A stretch of 6,791 nt of DNA from DASRAJ01 sp039920305 (GTDB taxonomy: Bacteria; Bacteroidota; Bacteroidia; Chitinophagales; UBA10324). The number at the start of each line of letters is the position of its first letter. Position 1 is the first letter of the stretch. A model generated the notes under the pieces. It was not told the DNA's origin and searched no databases. It worked only from the letters and a program-made list of their open reading frames with translations. Positions 1-5,480 of the stretch are shown here, in pieces. Made by a program: the position numbers and the translations under genes. The stretch is taken from NCBI GenBank assembly GCA_039920305.1, contig JBDSEA010000139.1, positions 1 through 6,791 of the forward strand, written 5' to 3'.

Positions 1-160
1 GAATTGTTAAAGGAAAAGCACCTGACGTCGCGCCTAGAATTTCTCCACCACTTAAGCCATTTCCAACTAAGCACCAGGAAGAGCATTGTGCGGTAATATT
101 CTGCGAAAGAAATATTAAAGGCGTGATCATCCCGATCACTAAAGTGATTAGATTTTTCAT
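1..160 (-). CDS. N-terminal fragment of an exported protein, cut by the window edge
   Basis: Reading leftwards from an ATG at 158-160 gives 53 open codons that run off the window at position 1. The first residues are MKNLITLVIGMITPLIFLSQ, a lysine followed by a hydrophobic stretch, then NITA-Q, which fits a signal peptide cleaved after Ala24. The mature start contains WCLVGNG and then ILGATSGAFPLTI. This resembles the W-L-GN...LGT...PL-I pattern I associate with large Bacteroidota surface proteins that carry tail-fibre-like repeats; that match is from memory and is weak. Only 24 bases separate this start from the stop of the T9SS cargo gene upstream, so the two are probably co-transcribed. 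No clear Shine-Dalgarno sequence precedes the ATG; the leader is A/T-rich, as is usual in this phylum. The signal peptide makes a real gene likely; its function cannot be called. Confidence 0.72.
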   Translation of the reverse strand, partial: MKNLITLVIGMITPLIFLSQNITAQCSSWCLVGNGLSGGEILGATSGAFPLTI

Positions 161-184
161 TTGGTAAAAATTTAGAAGTAAAAA

Positions 185-1174
185 TTAATGTTGAATCAAC
201 AGCAAATGCTGTTGCACTTTTTTTTCATCATTCAACTGTATGAAATAGATACCTGCCGGAAATTTTTTTACATCAATGCTAATGTTATTACTATTTGAAA
301 AATTTTCTGCCTGTTGAAAAAAAATCTGTCCCATTTTGTTAATAAGAGTTATCAGATGAACAGAACAGCCTTCCTTTCTCACATAGAGAACGTCATTTAC
401 AGGATTGGGAAAAACACTCAATCCGTTTTGATATAGCGTATTAACTCCATTTTCTGTTTCCTTAATTAATGATACATCATCAATATAGTAGTAAGACCTA
501 AAAATAAAAGACCCCAGGTGAATTGTGTCAGTATGTAGTGCGTCAAAAAAATTCCCAATTGCTATATACTGGTAAGCGGAATCGGCTACAATATCATACT
601 CAATTGTTGTCCAATTCAATGTGTCCGTAAAAATCGTGCTGGAATAGAAGAGAGGATTATTATCAATTGGAATTGGATTGTTGTTGGTGAAAGGAATATT
701 TGTAAGTTTTACACCCAAGCCATTTGAAGCAAGGTAATTTCCCATATATCCTCCGAAAGAGCAATTAATTTTGAAACTTATATGATATATTGCTCCAATT
801 TCCAACGGGTTAATTAGTTGACATCCAATTATTTCACGATAATCAGGAAAGGTAACTGCGTAACAAATGATTCCACAATATGCATTTCCCGTCGCTGCGT
901 ACTGATATCCCCCTTGATTATGGGGCACGCTAACTAATGAATCGGGAAAAACTGATGCGTCCGCACAGGAATTGAAATAATCAGGGGAAGATGCACCTGC
1001 ATAAGATCCGTTACCAAAATTACTCCACCCTATGGCGCTATCAATTTCTCCAACATCATCAGGACAAGAATCATAAACCTCAAAGCTTGGATTTGGTACC
1101 AAGTTTTGTGCTTGACTATTTTGAAAAAAGTTGAACATTGTAGAAAAGAAGAAAATCAGCAGGTATTTATCCAT
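185..1174 (-). CDS. Exported protein with T9SS type A C-terminal sorting domain
   Basis: This 329-residue protein starts with a Lys and a Phe-rich hydrophobic segment and a likely cleavage after Ala22 (NSQA-Q). The mature N-terminus, NLVPNPSFE near residues 24-32, is a common opening of Bacteroidota extracellular proteins. Residues about 24-237 look like a beta-rich, carbohydrate-binding-module-like (jelly-roll) domain ending in YYYIDDVSL (228-236), but no catalytic motif is visible. Residues about 250-329 form the sorting domain: VFPNPVND (254-261), MGQIFF (281-286), FPAGIYFIQL (305-314) and a final basic/hydrophobic strand. In this family the domain directs the protein through the type IX secretion system to the cell surface or medium, and is then usually removed. 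Cysteines at 37, 70, 100, 104, 118 and 138 may form disulfides. The gene is AT-rich compared with the genes from 2597 on (20 of 60 bases are G/C at 661-720, against 36 of 60 at 3001-3060). The ligand is unknown; adhesion or polymer binding is a guess. Confidence 0.9.
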   Translation of the reverse strand: MDKYLLIFFFSTMFNFFQNSQAQNLVPNPSFEVYDSCPDDVGEIDSAIGWSNFGNGSYAGASSPDYFNSCADASVFPDSLVSVPHNQGGYQYAATGNAYCGIICYAVTFPDYREIIGCQLINPLEIGAIYHISFKINCSFGGYMGNYLASNGLGVKLTNIPFTNNNPIPIDNNPLFYSSTIFTDTLNWTTIEYDIVADSAYQYIAIGNFFDALHTDTIHLGSFIFRSYYYIDDVSLIKETENGVNTLYQNGLSVFPNPVNDVLYVRKEGCSVHLITLINKMGQIFFQQAENFSNSNNISIDVKKFPAGIYFIQLNDEKKVQQHLLLIQH

Positions 1175-1229
1175 TGTTGAATGATGGTTTGTAACTGTGA
1201 AGCTACAAATTCCGCTTGCCCGTGGCGCT

Positions 1230-1251
1230 ATGAGAAAAGTTTATTTCTCAT
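1230..1251. repeat. Perfect 8-bp inverted repeat with 6-base loop
   Basis: ATGAGAAA at 1230-1237 is the exact reverse complement of TTTCTCAT at 1244-1251, leaving a 6-base loop (1238-1243). It lies 56 bases upstream of the T9SS cargo gene start at 1174, so it could be a hairpin in that gene's 5' leader or a binding site for a dimeric regulator. The symmetry is certain; the function is not known. Confidence 0.5.
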
Positions 1252-1299
1252 TCGATGTACATCAACAACCCGCAGGTTAATTAACACAGCATCAGGCAA

Positions 1300-1377
1300 G
1301 GCGGCTTCGCCCTGTTCCGCCACTTGTAGCTTGCTTTGGAGAGCAAACTGTTACTTACAAGTAAGAGCGAAACGGAA
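1300..1377. repeat. Nested inverted repeats, possible dispersed structured element
   Basis: Several complementary arms nest here. GGCGG (1300-1304) can pair with CCGCC (1317-1321). ACTTGTA (1322-1328) pairs with TACAAGT (1356-1362). Inside it, TTGCT (1331-1335) pairs with AGCAA (1342-1346) around a 6-base loop. TTCCG (1315-1319) can alternatively close on CGGAA (1373-1377). The result is an imperfect long hairpin with asymmetric internal loops. Such asymmetric folded sites occur in mobile cassettes and in dispersed palindromic repeats, but also in ordinary untranslated RNA. Only one copy is present, so repeat status is an inference. Confidence 0.42.
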
Positions 1378-1418
1378 AAATTAGTGGGATGAAATTGTAG
1401 AAGTGAAAAGAAAATGAT

Positions 1419-1454
1419 TTGTGCCAGAAAATATTTACTGCATGTGCGGCACAA
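1419..1454. repeat. 7-bp inverted repeat with 22-base loop
   Basis: TTGTGCC at 1419-1425 is the exact reverse complement of GGCACAA at 1448-1454. The 22-base loop contains the first copy of GCATGTGC (1440-1447). It is one of several palindromic elements in the same gene-free stretch. It may be an RNA stem or part of a degraded repeat; nothing in the sequence decides between these. Confidence 0.35.
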
Positions 1455-1572
1455 CAAAATAAAACCAAAAAGGATTGTAAAAATTTTTGTTGCAGTAAAA
1501 GTGGTGCGCATGTGCATAAAAGTGAAAGGCAAACTTACGTGCACCCGATTCCCGCAAACAACACAAGAAACC

Positions 1573-1594
1573 GCTCCCCGATTATCGGCAGAGC
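1573..1594 (-). terminator. Hairpin 43 bases past the regulator stop, possible weak terminator
   Basis: Outer arms GCTC (1573-1576) and GAGC (1591-1594) flank an inner stem CCGA (1578-1581) / TCGG (1585-1588) with a 3-base loop and a small 1-by-2 bulge. On the minus strand it follows the stop codon of the response regulator gene and is followed by a U-rich but interrupted tract (GGTTTCTTGTGTTGTTTG). There is no clean run of U, so termination would be weak; it may instead only protect the 3' end. The position fits the end of the regulator transcript. Confidence 0.33.
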
Positions 1595-1636
1595 CTAACC
1601 CTATTTGTTGTGTACAATTTATTGGGGTATTAAGAA

Positions 1637-2263
1637 TCAATCCAGCAAGCCGAGCTTTCTTGCTTTTATTACCGCCTGTTGCGCCTTATGAACACCGAGC
1701 TTATTAAAGATGTCCTTGCTATGTCCGTCAATGGTGTTTACTGTAACGTTAAGCTGTTGCGCTATCTGGTTTCTGCTGCTGCCCTCTTCCATCAAAAGAA
1801 GAATTTCTTTTTCCTTACGCGTAAGATTTATTACCGGGTGCCCCACCGTTTTTTTCCTTTGATATTCATGCAATAGCCGCTCAAGACCGGGGGTATAATA
1901 GAAATCAAATTTGTATACCTGCTGTATGGCTTCATGTAAAACTTCAGGCTCATCATTTTTCATGATGCTGCCATGCGGCTCATGCGCTTGCAGGAAACTG
2001 AGATAGTCATCTGTAATTTTAAAAGCCATTGTAATAACTTTCACATGTGGATATTTTGCGGAGAGCATTGCGAGTACCTGCGGACATTTCGGCAGATCAT
2101 ACGCAGTCAGGACAATGTCAATTTCTTTTTCTTCCAAAGCTGACAATATGCCATCAATATTCAAGGCGACCCTCTCAATAGCTATAGCCGGATTGTTCTG
2201 AAGCCGGGCTACAATTCATTCAATAGTAATAAGATAAGCGTCGGCAATAACAATGCATATCAT
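1637..2263 (-). pseudogene. LuxR/NarL-family response regulator, interrupted by an in-frame TGA and with a degenerate receiver
   Basis: Read from ATG at 2261-2263, the frame gives MICIVIADAYLITIE, then TGA (2216-2218), then IVARLQNNPAIAIERVA, and continues without a break to a TGA stop at 1637-1639, 208 positions in all. The flanks join into one NarL-type receiver domain, in which the interrupted position is normally a conserved Gly (D-H-x-x-x-x-x-G-L pattern), so GGA to TGA by one base change is the simplest explanation. The C-terminal part is a clear LuxR/GerE helix-turn-helix: LTRKEKE, then NQIAQQLNV, TVNTIDGHSKDIFNKLGV and a final KARKLGLLD. The receiver lacks the phosphoacceptor Asp (Ala in VLTAYDLP, codon 2102-2104) and the second acidic pocket residue (ADAY instead of ADDH), but keeps the Lys (GSIMK). 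An open part starts at TTG 2162-2164 (175 codons) and could still yield the DNA-binding domain. It is divergent from the gene pair at 2597-5420. The alternatives are a sequencing error or a shortened but working regulator. Confidence 0.8.
2216..2218 (-). other. In-frame TGA inside the receiver domain
   Basis: On the minus strand this codon reads TGA. The 15 codons before it (from ATG 2261-2263) and the codons after it are in the same frame and both match a NarL-type receiver, so the break is a substitution and not a frameshift. TGA is the apparent terminal stop both of this gene (1637-1639) and of the ribonuclease III gene (6105-6107), which argues against reassignment of TGA in this organism. 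Confidence 0.85.
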
Positions 2264-2298
2264 AAAATGCTATTAACAGCTAACAGTAGATGACTAAT

Positions 2299-2331
2299 AA
2301 AACATATTATCGGCTACCCATTTTTAGTAAA
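2299..2331 (-). promoter_or_regulatory. Candidate promoter for the response regulator gene
   Basis: On the minus strand, TTTA (2328-2331) is followed after 21 bases by TATGTTTT (2299-2306). This is close to the Bacteroidota pattern TTTG, about 19-21 bases, TAnnTTTG, with one mismatch in each box. Transcription would begin near 2292, giving a leader of about 30 bases before the ATG at 2263. That position supports 2263 as the original start of the interrupted gene, not the later TTG at 2164. The pattern is short and the region AT-rich, so chance is a real possibility. Confidence 0.3.
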
Positions 2332-2382
2332 GTTTAAAAATAGAATTTTGTAATTACTTTTGAATGTTGAGTTTAAACGGAA

Positions 2383-2425
2383 GCGGGCAACGCTGGCGAG
2401 CGACCCGCCAGGGATAGGCTATCCC
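2383..2425. repeat. GC-rich block of adjacent and overlapping palindromes
   Basis: This short GC-rich island sits in an otherwise AT-rich divergent intergenic region. CTGGCG (2393-2398) pairs with CGCCAG (2406-2411) around a 7-base loop. GGGATA (2411-2416) pairs with TATCCC (2420-2425) around a 3-base loop. GCGGG (2383-2387) can pair instead with CCCGC (2404-2408), so the first hairpin has an alternative fold. The composition differs sharply from its flanks, which suggests a dispersed palindromic repeat or a structured leader. It lies about 170 bases upstream of the gene at 2597 and upstream of the promoter candidate at 2512-2541, so it is not clearly part of that mRNA. Confidence 0.5.
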
Positions 2426-2511
2426 GACGAAATCTTCGGATAAATGTTCGAATAGTAAAATTCATTTGGTCAGAATATGCAACAACGCATTAATCCTGAT
2501 TCTTAATTATT

Positions 2512-2541
2512 TCTGTGAGGGATAGATGATAAATATCTTCG
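2512..2541 (+). promoter_or_regulatory. Candidate promoter for the gene pair starting at 2597
   Basis: TCTG (2512-2515) and TATCTTCG (2534-2541) are separated by 18 bases. They match the Bacteroidota -33 (TTTG) and -7 (TAnnTTTG) boxes with one mismatch each. Transcription would start near 2548, leaving a leader of about 50 bases. A second, poorer pair is TTTG (2465-2468) and TAATCCTG (2491-2498). Neither can be confirmed by eye. Confidence 0.33.
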
Positions 2542-2596
2542 CAACTTATTGAATGGTCAGATTTACCTTTCCTGTTTATTTCAAAAAGAATTAACA

Positions 2597-2866
2597 ATGA
2601 GTGACCCTTTAAAAATTTATGACCGCGCTACCGGCAAGGAGATCGAGATCACGAATGAGGGTGGCCTTGGCTTGCTTGCTCTGGGTGACATTGCAGTAAA
2701 GCCATGGCGCCACAAACGCATTGAGAGCGGGTACGAGAAAGAGCTGCTGGAGCGGATGGCAAAGCAAGCGGAAGAAAACAAGAAAAAATCAGAGGAGATG
2801 AAGAAGAAGCGTGAGGAGATGAAGCGTAAAAAGGAAGAAGAAAAAAATGAGCAAGCGAAGAGCTAA
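2597..2866 (+). CDS. Small protein with a long charged helix, coupled to the downstream fusion enzyme
   Basis: This gene encodes an 89-residue protein that I do not recognise as a named family. Residues 1-40 look folded: MSDPLKIYDRATGKEIEI, a Gly/Leu segment (GGLGLLALGD, 22-31), then VKPWRHKR. From about residue 46 to the end it is almost entirely Glu, Lys, Arg and Met, with alternating EE and KKK blocks typical of a single alpha helix or coiled coil. There is no signal peptide or membrane segment, so it is probably cytoplasmic. I chose ATG 2597-2599 because the in-frame ATG at 2549 adds 16 residues (MNGQIYLSCLFQ...) that look unlike coding sequence and would overlap the likely transcription start. 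Its last 20 bases overlap the start of the large fusion gene, which implies coupled translation and roughly matched amounts. A scaffold or partner for the TPR region of that enzyme is a reasonable guess, not shown. Confidence 0.78.
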   Translation: MSDPLKIYDRATGKEIEITNEGGLGLLALGDIAVKPWRHKRIESGYEKELLERMAKQAEENKKKSEEMKKKREEMKRKKEEEKNEQAKS

Positions 2867-5420
2867 AAAAGTTTTACTGATCGGATGGGATGCCGCCGAC
2901 TGGAAGGTGATCAACCCGCTGATGGACCAGGGACTGATGCCAACGCTGGAAGGTCTCGTGAACAACGGCGTGATTGGAAATCTTGCGACCCTTGATCCAC
3001 CCCTTTCACCCATCCTGTGGACTTCCATCGCCACCGGCAAGCTCGGTGACAAGCATGGCATCCTGGGATTTGTAGAGCCTGACACTGAGAAGATGACGAT
3101 ACGCCCGGTGCTTGGCTCGTCGCGTAAAGTGAAAGCAATCTGGAATATCCTTTCACAAAACGGAATCAAAACCAACGTTGTTGGGTGGTGGCCCAGCCAT
3201 CCTGCTGAGTCCATCAACGGTGTTATGGTTTCCAACTTCTACCAGAAGATGAATGGCTATTATGGCCAGCCCAGCCCGCTTCCGCAAGGCGCTGTATTTC
3301 CGAAGGAGATTGAAGAGCTGATGGCGGAGTTGCGAATTCATCCGGCTGAGATCACCGCCGGGCACATGCTTCCCTTTGTTCCCGGCGCAGCCAGTGAAAA
3401 CAGCGATGATTTTCAAAAGGGCTATTCGATGATCTCCAATATCCTTGCACACGCTGCAAGCATTCACAATGCATCTACCTGGGCAATCAGGAATACTGAC
3501 TGGGAATTCATGGCTGTGTATCATGATGCGGTGGATCATTTCTGCCATGGCTTCATGAAGTATCATCCGCCTCAGCGCAAGGGCATTCCGGATAAGGTGT
3601 ACGAGATGTTTAAAGATGTGGTCGGAAGCTGTTACCGGTTTCATGACATGATGCTTCAGCGCCTGATAGATCTTGCAGGAGATGACACCACGGTGATCCT
3701 GCTATCCGATCATGGCTTTCATTCTGATCATCTCCGTCCCAACAAGCTGCCAAAGGAGCCTGCAGGTCCTGCACATGAGCATTCGCAATTCGGCATCCTG
3801 TGCATGAAGGGACCGGGGATAATAAATGATGAGCGTGTGTACGGCGCCACCTTGCTGGACATAACACCCACGCTGCTCACACTGTTTGGTTTGCCGGTAG
3901 GCAAAGACATGGATGGCAAACCCCTTGTGCAGGTTTTTGATGAAAAAGTTTCACCTGAATACATTGACAGCTGGGAAAATGTGGAGGGGGATGGCGGGAT
4001 GCATCCTGCTGATATAAAGGAAGATCCATGGGCGGCACAGGAGGCAATGAACCAGCTGATAGCCCTCGGATATATTGAAGACCCGGGTGAAGACAAGAAG
4101 AAAGCTATGGAGAGCAACAAGCGCGAAACAGATTATTACCTCTCGCGCATACTCATCTATCGCAAGCATTATGAAAAGGCGGCAGAGCTTTTGGAAAAAC
4201 TGTTTTCTGAAGATCCACAGCTCCGGTTTGGATTATCATTGATCACCTGCTATCAGTCGCTTCGCAAAGTACCTGAGTTCCGCGCCACGCTTGACAAGGT
4301 GAAAAAGCAGGAAGGCTCCCACATGATTCAATTGGATCTGATGGAAGCTGCATTATTGCTTCTGGAATACAAGCCGAGAAAAGCGCTGGAAATTTTAAAA
4401 TCGGCTGAAAAAGCTACGCACATGCCGGCGCTTCATGTGCAGATCGGAAGAATTTATTTGCGCACGCACCATTATGATGATGCGTGCCGGGCTTTTATAA
4501 ATGCACTTGAGCTCGATCCGCGGAATGCTGCCGCACATCATGGACTGGCGGTGAGTAACCTGCGGCTGAATAAGTTTGAAGAAGCGGCGGAATCAGCGCT
4601 TAATGCAATAGGGTTGCAATATTATTACCCGCTTGCGCACTACCATCTTGGTGAAGCCCTTATGAACCTTGAGGATTATGAAAATGCCGCGGAGGCATTC
4701 GAGATTTGTTGCGCGCTGATGCCCGGTAACAGACGTGCGCATCTGTGGCTGATAAAGCTGTACGAAGAAAATCTTAAGAAGCCTGAAAAAGCAGAGGAGC
4801 ACCGGGACTTTATAGCACAGAAAATAAAGGGGACGATCACTATTGTTTCAGGGCTTCCGCGTAGTGGTACTTCCATGATGATGCAGATGCTGGATGCAGG
4901 AGGTATGGAAATTCTGACTGATAAGCAGCGCCAGCCTGATGACAACAATCCGAAGGGTTATTATGAATATGACAAGGTAAAGAAGCTCCTGACGGATTCA
5001 AGCTGGATTGATGAGGCAAATAGCAAATCTGTAAAGATCATTGCCCCCCTTCTCGCCAACCTTCCGAACAAGTACGACTATAAGATCATCTTCATGAAGC
5101 GGGACATGGCTGAGATACTCAAATCGCAGCAGATCATGCTTGGCAAAACAAGGCAGGTGAGCCGGGATGCCTACCCGATCGTTCTTGCTGAGGCATTTAA
5201 TAAGCAAATTGATAAAGCCGAAATGCTGTTCAGGCGAATGCCGAATATAGAAGTCCTTTATGTGAATTACACGGATGTGATTGAAGATCCCCTTGAAGTT
5301 GCGGAAAGCATTGCAGAATTTTTAGGGGAAGAGCTGGATACTCAAAAAATGGCATCATCAGTAGACAAGAGCCTGTACCGGAACAAATCCGAATCAAAAG
5401 AAACTCTGCTGCCGAAGTAG
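2847..5420 (+). CDS. Fusion protein: AP-superfamily phosphohydrolase, TPR repeats, sulfotransferase
   Basis: This 857-residue protein has three parts. Residues about 8-365 resemble alkaline-phosphatase-superfamily hydrolases of the type I phosphodiesterase / COG3379 kind. Visible metal and active-site candidates are D15 (GWDAAD), S54 as nucleophile (PPLSPILWTSIATGK), D230 and H234 (DHFCH), D288 and H289 (LLSDHGF) and H312 (HSQFGIL). A linker with LIALGYIE (404-411), common where such hydrolases meet TPRs, leads to TPR units near 428-460 and 526-655 (for example HYDDACRAFINALELDP). Residues about 661-845 form a PAPS-type sulfotransferase: phosphosulfate loop GLPRSGTSMM (669-678), NPKGYYE (701-707), R752 and S760 with the 3'-phosphate-binding spacing, and VDKSLYRN near the end. 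There is no signal peptide, so it is likely cytoplasmic. The start overlaps the upstream gene by 20 bases, with an AGGA (2832-2835) 11 bases before the ATG. The domain calls are firm; substrate and pathway are unknown. Confidence 0.9.
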   Translation: MSKRRAKKVLLIGWDAADWKVINPLMDQGLMPTLEGLVNNGVIGNLATLDPPLSPILWTSIATGKLGDKHGILGFVEPDTEKMTIRPVLGSSRKVKAIWNILSQNGIKTNVVGWWPSHPAESINGVMVSNFYQKMNGYYGQPSPLPQGAVFPKEIEELMAELRIHPAEITAGHMLPFVPGAASENSDDFQKGYSMISNILAHAASIHNASTWAIRNTDWEFMAVYHDAVDHFCHGFMKYHPPQRKGIPDKVYEMFKDVVGSCYRFHDMMLQRLIDLAGDDTTVILLSDHGFHSDHLRPNKLPKEPAGPAHEHSQFGILCMKGPGIINDERVYGATLLDITPTLLTLFGLPVGKDMDGKPLVQVFDEKVSPEYIDSWENVEGDGGMHPADIKEDPWAAQEAMNQLIALGYIEDPGEDKKKAMESNKRETDYYLSRILIYRKHYEKAAELLEKLFSEDPQLRFGLSLITCYQSLRKVPEFRATLDKVKKQEGSHMIQLDLMEAALLLLEYKPRKALEILKSAEKATHMPALHVQIGRIYLRTHHYDDACRAFINALELDPRNAAAHHGLAVSNLRLNKFEEAAESALNAIGLQYYYPLAHYHLGEALMNLEDYENAAEAFEICCALMPGNRRAHLWLIKLYEENLKKPEKAEEHRDFIAQKIKGTITIVSGLPRSGTSMMMQMLDAGGMEILTDKQRQPDDNNPKGYYEYDKVKKLLTDSSWIDEANSKSVKIIAPLLANLPNKYDYKIIFMKRDMAEILKSQQIMLGKTRQVSRDAYPIVLAEAFNKQIDKAEMLFRRMPNIEVLYVNYTDVIEDPLEVAESIAEFLGEELDTQKMASSVDKSLYRNKSESKETLLPK

Positions 5421-5449
5421 GTGAATATAAATTTGATCTTTAATTTCAC
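5421..5449 (+). other. AT-rich stem-loop directly after the fusion gene stop
   Basis: GTGAA (5421-5425) pairs with TTCAC (5445-5449). After two mismatches, TAAA (5428-5431) pairs with TTTA (5439-5442) around a 7-base loop. It begins at the base after the TAG stop, so it may be a weak transcript end or a processing site between this gene and the next. The same bases contain TAAATTTG (5428-5435), a match to the Bacteroidota -7 box, but no good -33 box lies about 19 bases upstream. Either role is tentative. Confidence 0.33.
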
Positions 5450-5480
5450 TTTGTAAACTTCCTTTCTAAAAATCATCATC

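Larger units (their letters stand above)
1175..1636. other. Long intergenic region rich in inverted repeats, no convincing gene
   Basis: No frame in this 462-base stretch gives a believable protein. The open frames at 1181-1384 (+), 1281-1640 (-) and 1414-1707 (+) encode low-complexity, Cys/Arg/Lys-rich sequence without domain-like patterns, and they overlap one another. The region instead holds at least four inverted repeats (1230-1251, 1322-1362, 1419-1454 and 1573-1594) and a GC-rich block at 1300-1321. An 8-base word, GCATGTGC, occurs at 1440-1447 and again at 1508-1515. It lies between two minus-strand genes, so part of it is the 3' end of the regulator transcript and part the leader of the T9SS cargo gene. 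It could be a dispersed repeat, the remains of a mobile or integron-type cassette, or simply structured untranslated RNA. Confidence 0.6.

Noticed and set aside
1300..1377. Firm call of an integron attC site
   Set aside because: The folded arms are suggestive, but the conserved core triplets are not clearly placed and no integrase or second site is in the window.
1181..1384. Plus-strand open frame of 67 codons
   Set aside because: The product is Cys/Arg-rich without domain pattern, runs through the inverted repeats, and overlaps other equally weak frames.
1281..1640. Minus-strand open frame of 119 codons
   Set aside because: It overlaps the regulator's stop, its composition looks like translated AT-rich intergenic DNA, and it has no recognisable motif. 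The hydrophobic stretch comes from T-rich sequence.
1414..1707. Plus-strand open frame of 97 codons
   Set aside because: It overlaps the end of the real regulator gene on the other strand and has no domain pattern.
2216..2218. Reassignment of TGA to Gly (as in Gracilibacteria and SR1)
   Set aside because: A Gly would fit here, but TGA also ends this gene and ribonuclease III at natural C-termini, and the T9SS domain and signal peptides point to Bacteroidota with the standard bacterial code.
2549..2596. Upstream ATG at 2549 as start of the small protein
   Set aside because: The added 16 residues look unlike coding sequence, and the ATG falls at the likely transcription start; ATG 2597 opens the folded-looking part.
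2842..2848. Programmed -1 ribosomal frameshift on A-AAA-AAT joining the two overlapping genes
   Set aside because: The large gene lies in the +1 frame relative to the small one, so a -1 shift does not lead into it.
2789..5207. Several minus-strand open frames of 69-163 codons opposite the fusion gene
   Set aside because: They are antisense shadows of a gene with strong domain evidence; none carries motifs of its own.
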